Made by a program: the position numbers and the translations under genes
Shown here: in pieces, positions 9,542 through 18,136 of the stretch
Numbering within the stretch: position 1 is the first letter of the stretch
Layout of the letters: each line of letters opens with the position of its first letter
The notes under the pieces: generated by a model
Told to the model about the DNA's origin: nothing
The model's input: only the letters and a program-made list of their open reading frames with translations
Databases searched by the model: none
Assembly (NCBI GenBank): GCA_963665495.1
Contig: OY762289.1
Location: 1,240,001 to 1,304,000 of the forward strand
Reading direction: 5' to 3'
DNA: 64,000 nt
From: G963665495 sp963665495
GTDB taxonomy: Bacteria > Desulfobacterota > Desulfovibrionia > Desulfovibrionales > Desulfovibrionaceae

Positions 9542-9884
9542 AGGGACTCCTTGTTTTAGGGATGCGCCGGCTGGTTGGATTTTTATTGAATCGAAGCGAA
9601 AGGTACCAGATCGGCTGTTAAAAAACCAGAGCGGGAACATGTCGTTACTGCTGTCCGGCCGGCGAATTCAGTTTAGCAAAATGGCAGGAGAGGAGGATAC
9701 ATTAATGGGAATTTATTACCAGTGATCTTGTGAAACCCAGGCGATCAGTATAATTCTAACCTGGGTCCTTCTTCTTGTGTTTTGGAGCGTGAGAACGGAA
9801 AACCGTGCGGGATGCAAGGACCCATTTTGACGATTCTGTGACTTTTTGGATTGGCCGGACGAATCGCGCTTGGATGGTGCTTTT
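9542..9884. other. Intergenic region upstream of the PP2C phosphatase gene
   Basis: About 340 bases without a convincing gene. It holds an inverted-repeat cluster (listed separately) and a TATAAT-like box inside one loop. No clear promoter with a matching -35 was found for the minus-strand gene. Confidence 0.6.
9735..9824. repeat. Overlapping inverted repeats able to form alternative hairpins
   Basis: ACCCAGG (9735-9741) is complementary to CCTGGGT (9760-9766). The same central segment, read as TGGGTCCTT (9762-9770), is also complementary to AAGGACCCA (9816-9824). A third small hairpin, ACGG-aaaa-CCGT, sits inside at 9795-9806. The two large pairings exclude each other. Confidence 0.6.
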
Positions 9885-10571
9885 TTAAAAATATCCCATG
9901 CTGCGAAGCTGTTCGAGGGCCTGTTCTTTGCGCTGTGAGCGTCCCTCGCGTTCTGCTGCTTGCTTATGAGTGGTCAATGCCGGGTTGTTGGTGCAGGGTT
10001 CGCAGCCCAGCGAGCGGTAGCCCCGCGTATAGAGTTCGCAATAGGGCAGGTTGCGACTGGTGATGTAAGCCCAGATATCCATTTCCGTAAATTCAAGCAC
10101 CGGATGCACAAAGCGGTGGACCGGATCGCTACGCTCCTCCAGCCAGGGCCTTTGAGCCCGGTCCGGGTGCTCGTCACGTCTCAGGCCGCTGAGCAACAGT
10201 GTGATGCCAAGTTTTTTCAAGCCCTTCTTGAGTGGCAGGATTTTGCGTACGTTGCAGCAGGCCACAGGATCCTCGGCAACGGGTACGGATTCCGCTTCAG
10301 GCCCCGGACGCAGAATCTGAAGATCAAGATCCCACGTACGTGCCAGATCGTCTCTGAAACGGCAGATTTCGGCGAACTTCAATCCCGTGTCCAGATTGAC
10401 TGCAAGAACGCGTCCCTCGTGTCCGTGCTGCCGCAAATAGTTGCGCCAGATGTCCAGGGCTACCGTGGAATCCTTACCGCCTGTCCAGGCTACGGCCGCA
10501 GGTTTCGCGGCGGCTGCCTGAATCGTATCCAGACGTTCGTAAGCTTGTTTAATTTTTTCATCCAGAGTCAT
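9885..10571 (-). CDS. APS/PAPS reductase-family protein lacking the catalytic Cys tail
   Basis: The nucleotide-binding loop WTGGKDST (about 29-36) and the Fe-S type cysteines ACCNVRK and GCEPC match bacterial assimilatory APS reductases, which bind a [4Fe-4S] cluster with a CC...CxxC set. The conserved C-terminal ECGLH motif, whose Cys forms the thiosulfonate intermediate, is missing; the protein ends QALEQLRSMGYF. Reduction of APS by the normal mechanism is therefore unlikely. The protein may bind an adenylylated substrate or do other PP-loop chemistry. An in-frame GTG at 10619 would add 16 residues but lies inside a stable hairpin. The ATG at 10571 gives the usual family N-terminus, although its Shine-Dalgarno is poor. 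It follows ppiD on the same strand. Confidence 0.75.
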   Translation of the reverse strand: MTLDEKIKQAYERLDTIQAAAAKPAAVAWTGGKDSTVALDIWRNYLRQHGHEGRVLAVNLDTGLKFAEICRFRDDLARTWDLDLQILRPGPEAESVPVAEDPVACCNVRKILPLKKGLKKLGITLLLSGLRRDEHPDRAQRPWLEERSDPVHRFVHPVLEFTEMDIWAYITSRNLPYCELYTRGYRSLGCEPCTNNPALTTHKQAAEREGRSQRKEQALEQLRSMGYF

Positions 10572-10598
10572 GACGGTCAGAAAGAGTGGAGGATATGC

Positions 10599-10632
10599 AG
10601 GAAGAGATACGGCAAGCACCGTATCTCTTCCT
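10599..10632. other. Perfect 14-bp hairpin between ppiD and the APS-reductase-like gene
   Basis: AGGAAGAGATACGG pairs with CCGTATCTCTTCCT around a six-base loop. A T-rich run follows only on the plus strand, where no gene reads into it. On the minus strand, the direction of both genes, there is no U-tract. Confidence 0.7.
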
Positions 10633-10660
10633 GTTTGTTGTTTTTTGGAAGCAGATTGCG

Positions 10661-12544
10661 CTATTCGATCGAGCGCAGGTCTTCAAACTTGACGTTGGAG
10701 GTTTCATACAAGTTTTTAATGTATGCCTCGAACAACTGGTCTCGTTTGTTGTCTTCAATAATGGCGATGAAGTCTTCTTTGCCGGATTCCCATTCCTCGG
10801 CGGGGGGAGCGATGACATCCGAGACTTTGGCCAGCACATAGCTTGAACCAATTTCGTACGGACGTTTCAGCCAGCTGCCTTTTTTGGCTTCATACGCGGC
10901 CTGAGACAGTTCCGGCTCATAGCCGAGTTCCTGAATCAACCCCTGGCGATTGAACTTGGTGGAAGTTTTTACAGTATATCCATCGGGAGTTTCGCCTTTT
11001 TCCAGTTTAGCCAGCAGTGTTTCAGCCGCTTTTTTGGCGTCTTCCATGCTTTTCTGGTGGCGAAGTTTGCTTTCGATCCGTTCCCGGACTGTGTCCAGGG
11101 GCTGGTAGTCGGCCGGCTTTTTTTCCAGGACTTTGGCAAGAACATAGCCGTCCTTGATCTGCAGAGGATCGTCGGTAACGTCGCCCACTTCCATGCCAAA
11201 AAGCGTTTCGGAAGCTTCAGGCGTCAGTCCGAGAACTGCGGCAGCCTCTTTCTGAGCAAAGAACTCGCTGTCTTTCATGGGGATGTTCATGTCCTTTGCG
11301 ACGATATCCAGCGTGGAGCCGGTGACAACTTTTTCCAGAGCCTGGTCCACGTTGTCGTGCAGAATGTCCGCGGCATTTTCTTCAGCCGCTTTTTGGCGCA
11401 CTTCGTCTTTGACCTGATCCAGAGGGATCACTCCGGCTTCCTTGCGGTCTTCGGCCAGAATCAGATGCCAGCCGAACTGCGTACGGACCGGTTCGCTGAT
11501 TTCGCCTTTTTTCAGGGCGAACAAGGCGGTTTCGAAAGGTTTGACCATGGTGCCGATTTTTACCCAGCCCAGGTCGCCGCCGTTGGGGCCTGTGGGCCCT
11601 TCGGAGTATTCCTTGGCCAGCTCGGCGAAGTCGCCTCCGGATTTGAGTTTGGCCGCCACTTCGTCAATTTTGGATTTGGCCTCTGCGACCTTGTCGTCAG
11701 GAGCGTCCTTATCAACACGGACCAGGATGTGCCGGGCTTTGACTTCTTCCTGGCGGGTATAGTCGGTTTTCAGTTTGCGCTTGTAATAACTCTCAATGTC
11801 CGAATCCGTTACCGTGGTTTTGTCAGCCAGGGTTTCGGGGGAGAACAGCATATAGGCTATCTTGACCTGCGGATCGATTTTGAATTCTTCTTTGTTGTCT
11901 TTATAGTAAGCGTCGATTTCAGCCGGGGTTACGCTAACGCTTTTTGTGAAGTTGCCGGCTTCAATGGTGATGTAGTCTATTTTGCGCTCTTCATTGACGA
12001 ATTCGTAGAGATCTTTGGCTTCAGGTTCGCTGACAAAAGCCGGCAGCGTTGCGTATTCCTTCATTTTCTGACGCATCAGGGTATTGCGAATGTCGTTTTC
12101 GAACGCTCCGGCAGAAATCTGCTGGCTGCTCAGGATGCGCTGGTACAGAGTTTTATCAAATTTGCCATCCGCGCCCTTGAAGGCGGGCACCTTTTTAATT
12201 TCGTTGATGATTTCGTATTGCGAAGGGATGACGTTGAGTTTTGAGGCTTCTTTTTCGAGCAGCATGGATTCGATCATCTGGGTCAGATATTGTTTTTTCA
12301 GTCCCATCTGATTGATCTGCTCCCAGGTCAAATCAGGACGGCTCATACGGACGTTGTGGATATACCGCTCGAAAGCCATCATGAAGTCCTTTTCCATGAT
12401 CGGTTCGTCATCCACATAGGCGATTACTGCCGCTTTGTTTCCGGTCATGGAGCCCACACCCCAGAAAGCGAAAACGATGATGATCAGGCCGAAGAGGATT
12501 TTAACGCCCCAGGATTCGGCGCTTCTGCGTATCATCTCTAACAT
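10661..12544 (-). CDS. ppiD: PpiD/SurA-type membrane-anchored peptidyl-prolyl isomerase
   Basis: A single N-terminal membrane helix (about 14-32) anchors a large periplasmic chaperone of 627 residues, the usual size of PpiD. A SurA-N-like helical region is followed by a rotamase (PpiC/parvulin) domain at about 255-350, shown by KARHILVRVD, GDLGWVKIGTMVKPFE and TQFGWHLI. A second, degenerate parvulin-like segment lies near the C-terminus. It is expected to assist folding of exported proteins at the outer face of the inner membrane. The reading frame extends to 12559, but ATG 12544 has AGGAG five bases upstream and begins directly before the anchor. The gene follows acn on the same strand across an 80-base gap. 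Confidence 0.88.
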   Translation of the reverse strand: MLEMIRRSAESWGVKILFGLIIIVFAFWGVGSMTGNKAAVIAYVDDEPIMEKDFMMAFERYIHNVRMSRPDLTWEQINQMGLKKQYLTQMIESMLLEKEASKLNVIPSQYEIINEIKKVPAFKGADGKFDKTLYQRILSSQQISAGAFENDIRNTLMRQKMKEYATLPAFVSEPEAKDLYEFVNEERKIDYITIEAGNFTKSVSVTPAEIDAYYKDNKEEFKIDPQVKIAYMLFSPETLADKTTVTDSDIESYYKRKLKTDYTRQEEVKARHILVRVDKDAPDDKVAEAKSKIDEVAAKLKSGGDFAELAKEYSEGPTGPNGGDLGWVKIGTMVKPFETALFALKKGEISEPVRTQFGWHLILAEDRKEAGVIPLDQVKDEVRQKAAEENAADILHDNVDQALEKVVTGSTLDIVAKDMNIPMKDSEFFAQKEAAAVLGLTPEASETLFGMEVGDVTDDPLQIKDGYVLAKVLEKKPADYQPLDTVRERIESKLRHQKSMEDAKKAAETLLAKLEKGETPDGYTVKTSTKFNRQGLIQELGYEPELSQAAYEAKKGSWLKRPYEIGSSYVLAKVSDVIAPPAEEWESGKEDFIAIIEDNKRDQLFEAYIKNLYETSNVKFEDLRSIE

Positions 12545-12561
12545 AATTTCTCCTGGCAATC

Positions 12562-12585
12562 GGCCGGAGGGCTGCCCCTCCGGCC
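12562..12585. other. 10-bp GC hairpin in the ppiD leader
   Basis: GGCCGGAGGG pairs with CCCTCCGGCC around a four-base loop, directly upstream of the ppiD ribosome-binding site at 12549-12553. There is no U-tract on the minus strand. It may act as a processing or stability element between acn and ppiD rather than as a terminator. Confidence 0.65.
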
Positions 12586-12624
12586 TTCAGTTTTGTGTTC
12601 GAATTTCGAAGCCCTGGTACAGAC

Positions 12625-14565
12625 TCAGGCTTTTTTGGATTCGCGTACGTAGTTGAGCAGACCGCCGGCACGAATGATGGCCAACTCGTTTTCAGTCAGG
12701 TCGTTGGAAACGGCAATGCTTTTCCCGTTGTTCAGCTTGAGCTGTACCACGCCGCCGGCCGTGATTTCCGAAGCCGGGATTTCCAGGCCCTGTCCCTGGT
12801 CGATGGCATCGTAGTCGCTTTTATCTACAAGAAGAAGCGGGAGGATGCCGAAGTTGACAAGATTGGCGCGGTGAATGCGGGCCAGGGATTTGGCGATAAC
12901 CGCCTTGACGCCGAGATGGCGAGGTCCCAGGGCGGCATGTTCGCGGCTGGAGCCCTGTCCGTAGTTTTCGCCGCCAAGAATCACGCCGTGTCCCGCCTGT
13001 TTGATCCGGGGAACAAAGCCTTCATCCACACGGCTGAATATGTATTCGCTGATGGCCGGTACATTGGACCGCAGTGCGGTGATTTGCGCACCGGCGGGCA
13101 GGATATGGTCCGTGGTGATGTCGTCGCCCACTTTAAGCTGCACGCTGGTGTTAATGGTCACGGGCATCGCGTCGAACCGTTCCAGGGGAACGATGTTCGG
13201 TCCGCGGATGATGCCCAGGCCCTCAGCGTCGTCCGACCCGGGTGTGGGCGGATAGATGAACAGGTGGCCGATGGTGGGCACGTTGCGCGGCAGAAAGGGT
13301 TTTACCAGCAAGGGTTCGCCCCATTCGGCCGGATCAACGAAAGCACCCATTTTGGCAGCCTGCGCCGCGGTCAGCGGGCTGACCAGGTATACCTGTCCGT
13401 CCTGGGTGCCGCTGCGTCCTTCAAAGTTGCGATTGAAGGTACGGGCGCTGACGCCTTTGGAGACGGGCGAACCGCCCATGCCGATGCACGGGCCACAGGC
13501 GCACTCCAGCAGGCGTGCGCCGGAATCGATCAGGCATTCGAGCAGTTCGTCCTGGGCCAGGAGTTTGAGCACCTGTTTGGAGCCAGGAGCGATCAGGACA
13601 TCCGTATCTTCATGTACAGTGTGCTTTTTGAACAATTCGGCTACGGAAGCCAGGTCGGTGTACGAGGAGTTGGTGCAGGAGCCGATGCAGACCTGGTCAA
13701 CCGGAAGGCCGTGCAGTTCGGCAACAGGAACGACCTTGTCCGGCATATGCGGTTGTGCGGCAAGGGGAACCAACGTGGACAGATCGATTTTGAATTCCTC
13801 GTCGTAGCTTGCATCAGGATCGGCTTCCAGCGCTTCGAAATCCGCCGGGCGCTCCATGGTACGCAGAAATTCCTTGGTCTGCTGGTCGCTGGGAAAAATC
13901 GACGTTGTGGCGCCCAGTTCGGCCCCCATGTTGGTTATGGTGGCGCGTTCGGGCACGGTCAGTGTGGCAACGCCGGGGCCGGCGAATTCCATTACCTTGC
14001 CCACGCCGCCTTTGACGGAAAGTGCGCCCAGCATGTGCAGGATGATGTCCTTGGCAGAGGCCCAGCCGGTCAGCTCGCCATCGAGCCAGATGCGTACGAC
14101 TTTGGGCATGCTGATGACGTAGGGCTCTCCCGCCATGGCCAGTGCCACGGAAAGACCGCCGGCGCCGAAAGAAAGGGAGCCGACACCGCCGGCCGTGGGC
14201 GTATGGCTGTCCGAACCGATCAGCGTACGTCCGGGGCGGGCGAAGTTTTCAAGATGCAGCTGGTGGCAGATGCCCGTGCCGGGAGGGGAGAAAATGATGC
14301 CGTATTTTCTGGCGACACTGCGCAGGTAGCGGTGGTCGTCGGGGTTGCGGAAGCCCATCTGCAAGGTGTTGTGATCCACATAGCTGACCGAAAGTTCGGT
14401 CTGTACCTGTTCCAGGCCCAGTGCCTCGAACTGAAGATACGCCATGGTGCCGGTGGCGTCCTGGGTCAGAGTTTGATCGATACGCAGTGCGATTTCCGCT
14501 CCGGGAGTCATTTCACCACGCACCAGATGCTTGGAGATGATTTTCTGGGTCAGATTTTGGGGCAT
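12625..14565 (-). CDS. acn: Aconitate hydratase, Aquifex/Desulfovibrio type
   Basis: This cytosolic [4Fe-4S] enzyme interconverts citrate and isocitrate. At 646 residues it is the short form related to the 3-isopropylmalate dehydratase large subunit fused to its small subunit, as described for Aquifex and Desulfovibrio. Cluster ligands are visible in GSCTNSSYTD and CACGPCIGMGG. Substrate residues appear in IGSDSHTPTAGG near the N-terminus, and the swivel domain in GGENYGQGSSREHAALGPR near the C-terminus. The start has AGGAGG nine bases upstream. In a sulfate reducer the enzyme probably serves the oxidative half-pathway to 2-oxoglutarate for biosynthesis. It is followed by ppiD and preceded by a small coiled-coil gene with a 22-base gap, suggesting one operon. 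Confidence 0.93.
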   Translation of the reverse strand: MPQNLTQKIISKHLVRGEMTPGAEIALRIDQTLTQDATGTMAYLQFEALGLEQVQTELSVSYVDHNTLQMGFRNPDDHRYLRSVARKYGIIFSPPGTGICHQLHLENFARPGRTLIGSDSHTPTAGGVGSLSFGAGGLSVALAMAGEPYVISMPKVVRIWLDGELTGWASAKDIILHMLGALSVKGGVGKVMEFAGPGVATLTVPERATITNMGAELGATTSIFPSDQQTKEFLRTMERPADFEALEADPDASYDEEFKIDLSTLVPLAAQPHMPDKVVPVAELHGLPVDQVCIGSCTNSSYTDLASVAELFKKHTVHEDTDVLIAPGSKQVLKLLAQDELLECLIDSGARLLECACGPCIGMGGSPVSKGVSARTFNRNFEGRSGTQDGQVYLVSPLTAAQAAKMGAFVDPAEWGEPLLVKPFLPRNVPTIGHLFIYPPTPGSDDAEGLGIIRGPNIVPLERFDAMPVTINTSVQLKVGDDITTDHILPAGAQITALRSNVPAISEYIFSRVDEGFVPRIKQAGHGVILGGENYGQGSSREHAALGPRHLGVKAVIAKSLARIHRANLVNFGILPLLLVDKSDYDAIDQGQGLEIPASEITAGGVVQLKLNNGKSIAVSNDLTENELAIIRAGGLLNYVRESKKA

Positions 14566-14587
14566 GAAGCATATCCTCCTAAGGGTG

Positions 14588-14881
14588 CTAGCCTTCTTCT
14601 ATTCTCAAACGCAGCCGGTTGATACGTTTTCGGCAGAATTCCGCTTCCACATCCAGGCGCAGCTTGTCTTGCTGCTTGGCATAAATTTCCTGAGCGAAAT
14701 AAATTCCTTCCGCGGGCTTTTCTTCTTGCCGCAAAAAACGGATGGCTTTTTCGCAGTCTTCTTTTTCAAGCAGAAAAGCACGCATTTTTTTTTCAACTTC
14801 GGCTATTTCTTCGGCGATCTCTTCCGGCGTAGCAGGCTCATTCAACTTTTCGGCGTCGGCGTTTGGGTTGGGGGGCAGCAT
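14588..14881 (-). CDS. Small conserved coiled-coil protein, function unknown
   Basis: The 97 residues are highly charged and almost entirely helical (EEIAEEIAEVEKKMRAFLLE, CEKAIRFLRQEE), with no signal peptide or membrane segment. I do not recognise a domain. The ATG at 14881 has GAGGAAAAGG directly before it, and the start overlaps the 3' end of the chorismate-mutase-like gene by 44 bases. The next gene downstream is acn. The tight packing suggests co-expression with both neighbours but does not reveal a role. Confidence 0.7.
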   Translation of the reverse strand: MLPPNPNADAEKLNEPATPEEIAEEIAEVEKKMRAFLLEKEDCEKAIRFLRQEEKPAEGIYFAQEIYAKQQDKLRLDVEAEFCRKRINRLRLRIEEG

Positions 14882-16538
14882 CCTTTTCCTCTTTTGGGGG
14901 TTTTCTTTCAAAAATATCGACCGGCGGTGTGGGCAACGCATTGTAGAAAGGCCAGAATCCGGGCATCAATCCGGTAACGTTGCCCGGATTGTCAAGTTTT
15001 AAGCCGGGCCGGATGTAACCGAGCAGGGCATATGCCAGACTCCAGGCCGGGGACGGACTGGACCAGGGCGCATCCCATTCGGAAGAGGGCTCGGTTTTTT
15101 CAAACGTGAGCCAGGAATCCTCGATTTGGGATTGAAAACCCGTACGTTCGAGAACTTCCTCGGCAATTTGCGCGGTTTCAAATGCATCGGAGTCTCCAGG
15201 CAGGCCGCAACGCAGGTGTTGTGCGATGTCCGGAAACTGTGCGGCCAGGCAGGTGGCGATGGCCAGAGCCAGAGGCGTCAGTTCGGGCGTTTCGCGGGTA
15301 TCAAAAATGTACTGTTGTAGAAGTTGGTCTGGTGTGGGGGACTTGAAAGATGCCTGAATGGAAAAGGGCTCCCCGGTGATGTTGATTCCCGCAGCCATCA
15401 ACAGGGCTTCAACTCTGCGCCAGGCGACAAGTTTGTTAGGCCAGGTGCCGCGCAGACGAACAATGCCGCCAGCGGCGAGAGAAAGCGCCAGAATCGCTCC
15501 TCCGAGAAAGGGGTCGATATCCACTGAAGGAGCGGGCGGAGGAGAAACACGTCCCGGTGCGATACGCAGGATTTTGGCATCGAATTCCGAGTCCACGCCG
15601 CAGATATCCAGTAAGCGATGCGCCTGTTCCAAAGCGGCGCGCAACGATTCGGCATTATTTTCCGGCAAAATCAAATTAAGCCCGCGCGGGTAGGAGGGGG
15701 CGGACACGGCCAGGGCCGCAGCTGCCTCCGGAGGAAAATTTGCGGATAGCTGCAGTGAGTCCGGGATATCTCCGGAGCTTTCCAAACGTGCGGGCAATCC
15801 GTGGGCGCCGGGTACGGGCATCACCAGGCGGGCGCCGAGTGCGGGAAGCATTTCTGCCAGGGGGCGCAGATCGAGCAATTTGAGCTGAGGCCCCCCAATA
15901 AAACGAACGCTGCCCGCATGGGGCAGGGCCAGAAAAAGCTGGGCATAGAGATTTATGGGTTCCTGGCCGACAAAAATGGCTTTGCCGGTGAAGGCGGGCT
16001 TGGCGGCGCCTCTGCTTTTCAACCCGTCCTCCTCCCAATAGAGCTGGCCTCCCGCATGATTGCAGGCCTTTACGCAGTCCAGCAAGGCATCGTTGCGCAG
16101 GGCGTTGGCAATGGACAGGGGCTGTTCGCTCTGAAAAGCGAGAATGGTCCAGAGGACGCTTTGCAGCAAACTTCCAGGTCCGGCAATGTCAACGGACATG
16201 GCGCCTTTGGCAGGGGTAAGTTCAAAACCGCTGCGCTTGGGCATCTGCGTACTGACTGCCTTGAGCTGGGTGGACCCGAGTTCCTGCAACAGGGAAAAGG
16301 ATTTTCTCCACAGTCCGGGATCGCCTCCAATGGAGGAGGCCGCCTGTTCCCAAGCCTGGCGCAAGCGTTTTTCCAGGTCTGATTTTGTTTTTCCAGGGCC
16401 TCCTGCTACCGAGGGGCGGATGGATTCGTTCAGCTCCTTGAGCAGCTCGGCGCGTCGTCCGAGCAAACGGATTATTTTCCTGTCAATATCAAGGAGCTGG
16501 TGTAAAGGGGACGGTGGTGAATCTGGACTTTTAGGCAT
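14838..16538 (-). CDS. Chorismate-mutase-like domain fused to a degenerate EPSP-synthase-like domain
   Basis: The first 60 residues (LDIDRKIIRLLGRRAELLKE) look like an AroQ-class chorismate mutase helix. After a linker, about 450 residues have the inside-out alpha/beta pattern of 3-phosphoshikimate 1-carboxyvinyltransferase (AroA). Examples are GSVRFIGGPQLKLLDLRPLA and the repeated leucine-rich strands near 290-420. The AroA active-site signatures (LGNAGTAMRPL-like loop and the basic substrate residues) are not seen, so catalysis by that domain is doubtful. The frame is open to 16676, but the ATG at 16538 begins the recognisable domain; its Shine-Dalgarno is weak. It lies between sat and acn. 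The product may be regulatory or structural in aromatic metabolism, but this is inference. Confidence 0.65.
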   Translation of the reverse strand: MPKSPDSPPSPLHQLLDIDRKIIRLLGRRAELLKELNESIRPSVAGGPGKTKSDLEKRLRQAWEQAASSIGGDPGLWRKSFSLLQELGSTQLKAVSTQMPKRSGFELTPAKGAMSVDIAGPGSLLQSVLWTILAFQSEQPLSIANALRNDALLDCVKACNHAGGQLYWEEDGLKSRGAAKPAFTGKAIFVGQEPINLYAQLFLALPHAGSVRFIGGPQLKLLDLRPLAEMLPALGARLVMPVPGAHGLPARLESSGDIPDSLQLSANFPPEAAAALAVSAPSYPRGLNLILPENNAESLRAALEQAHRLLDICGVDSEFDAKILRIAPGRVSPPPAPSVDIDPFLGGAILALSLAAGGIVRLRGTWPNKLVAWRRVEALLMAAGINITGEPFSIQASFKSPTPDQLLQQYIFDTRETPELTPLALAIATCLAAQFPDIAQHLRCGLPGDSDAFETAQIAEEVLERTGFQSQIEDSWLTFEKTEPSSEWDAPWSSPSPAWSLAYALLGYIRPGLKLDNPGNVTGLMPGFWPFYNALPTPPVDIFERKPPKEEKDAAPQPKRRRRKVE

Positions 16539-16623
16539 AATATTTCTTTTGACTCTAAAAAAGTATCCGCTTGCAGTAGCCTGATTTTTCGTCACGGGCA
16601 AGCGGGTGAAGGAGATAAAAGGT

Positions 16624-16653
16624 AAAAAAAGGGGACGCCGTAAGGCATCCCCT
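16624..16653 (-). terminator. Intrinsic terminator of sat
   Basis: On the minus strand GGGGATGCC and GGCGTCCCC form a nine-pair stem with a short loop, followed by seven T. It lies 34 bases after the sat stop and separates sat from the downstream fusion gene. Confidence 0.9.
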
Positions 16654-16687
16654 CTAATTAGCTTGACAGGCAGCAAGTAGTCAATAC

Positions 16688-17986
16688 TTACATGCCGGAG
16701 CCGCTGGCGGCTTTCTGCATTTTTACTTCAACTTTTTCGGTCAGGCCTTCGTAGTAGGCACGAAGGATGACGAGAACTTCGTCACGACCGAAGTGATCCG
16801 GAACCTCGGCGCCTTCGGAAAGGGCCTTACGCAGCTTGGTACCGGACAGGATAACGCGATCTTCTTTGGTGTGGGGGCAGGTACGCATGGAAGCCATGCC
16901 GTCACACTTGAAGCAGTAGAAGGTCCAGTCGATCTTCAGGGGCTCGCAGAGCAGAGCTTTGCCAGGATCAACATCGCATTTGGCTTCTTCGGTGGCGTAA
17001 GGAATCTTGTTGAAGATATCCTGAGCTTCGAACATGCCGTAGAAGTCGCCAACACCAGCGTGGTCGCGGCCGATGATCATGCGGTTCACGCCGTAGTTCT
17101 GACGGAAGGTGGCGTGCAGCAGAGCTTCACGGGGACCGGCGTAACGCATATCGAGGGGGTAACCACCCTGGATAACGTGATCTTTAACGAAGTATTTTTC
17201 AACCAGAGTATCGATGCACTTCACGCGAACTTCGGCGGGAATGTCACCGGGTTTCAGGTTGCCGATCAGGGAGTGGATGATAACGCCGTCGCAAACTTCG
17301 ATGGCGATTTTGCACAGGAATTCGTGGGAGCGGTGCATGGGGTTACGCAGCTGCAGAGCGGCGATGGTGCTCCAACCTTTTTCTTCGAAGATTTTGCGGG
17401 TTTCAGCAGGGCGGAGGTAGATTCCGGTGTACTTGCTGGGGTATTCGCCTTCGCTCAGTACTTTAACGGGACCGGCCAGGCAGAACTGCTTGCGGGCCAT
17501 AACCATTTTAACACCGGGGTGGTCTTCCAGAGCGATTTCCATGAACTTGCCACCGACGCTGTCTTCGCCTTCGCCTTTGTAGACGATTTCGGATTCCCAC
17601 TTTTTCTCGTCTTCGGTCATCTCGTATTTTTCGGTGACTTTCAACGTGGCGTAAATTTCGCCGTCATTTTCAAGAGCGATCTCGTCGCCTTCTTTGATGG
17701 CGTCGGCATCAGCGGCGTCACAACCCAGCATAACGGGAACGGGCCAGAAGGTACCATCGGTGAGAGTGAAGTTTTCGCAAACACTTTTCCAGTCAGCCTT
17801 GGTCATGAAACCGTCGAGGGGGCTGAAACCACCAATGCCCATCATGATCAGATCGCCTTTTTCCTGAGGCGTGATCTGGATTTTTTTCAAACCGGCTGCT
17901 TTTTTCTTTTCGTCTTCAAGCGCAGCGCCTTCAAGCAGGCAACATACAAGGCCTTTTCCGCCATGGGGGGGTACCAGTTTGGACAT
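16688..17986 (-). CDS. sat: Sulfate adenylyltransferase (ATP sulfurylase)
   Basis: Sat catalyses ATP + sulfate to APS + pyrophosphate, the activation step of dissimilatory sulfate reduction in the cytoplasm. The 432-residue length fits the homo-oligomeric bacterial/archaeal form. The nucleotide-binding motifs LQLRNPMHRSHEF and GRDHAGVGDFYG are intact. Near the C-terminus a cysteine set (CFKCDG and MRTCPH) matches the zinc-binding site reported for Desulfovibrio Sat. AAGGAGACCCAG precedes the ATG. The gene is monocistronic: it has its own terminator and a promoter about 150 bases upstream. A candidate Rex operator overlaps that promoter, consistent with published control of sat by Rex in Desulfovibrio vulgaris. 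Confidence 0.97.
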   Translation of the reverse strand: MSKLVPPHGGKGLVCCLLEGAALEDEKKKAAGLKKIQITPQEKGDLIMMGIGGFSPLDGFMTKADWKSVCENFTLTDGTFWPVPVMLGCDAADADAIKEGDEIALENDGEIYATLKVTEKYEMTEDEKKWESEIVYKGEGEDSVGGKFMEIALEDHPGVKMVMARKQFCLAGPVKVLSEGEYPSKYTGIYLRPAETRKIFEEKGWSTIAALQLRNPMHRSHEFLCKIAIEVCDGVIIHSLIGNLKPGDIPAEVRVKCIDTLVEKYFVKDHVIQGGYPLDMRYAGPREALLHATFRQNYGVNRMIIGRDHAGVGDFYGMFEAQDIFNKIPYATEEAKCDVDPGKALLCEPLKIDWTFYCFKCDGMASMRTCPHTKEDRVILSGTKLRKALSEGAEVPDHFGRDEVLVILRAYYEGLTEKVEVKMQKAASGSGM

Positions 17987-18136
17987 CTGGGTCTCCTTTG
18001 AAATGGTTAAAAAAAATAAAAAAAAGTGTTGCCTCTTCCCATACCTGCCCCTTGAGCTGATGGGAGAGAAAATGTCTTGACGAACAGGCTAAGCCGGGTG
18101 CAATGTCCCGCCGAGCCATTCGTTTAGCACAGGGAC

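Noticed and set aside
12595..14622. 675-codon open frame on the strand opposite acn
   Set aside because: It mirrors the aconitase gene, gives low-complexity Gly/Ala/Phe-rich protein with no domain, and is explained by codon bias of acn.
16793..18001. 402-codon open frame opposite sat
   Set aside because: Shadow of sat; it ends inside the sat leader and has no domain.
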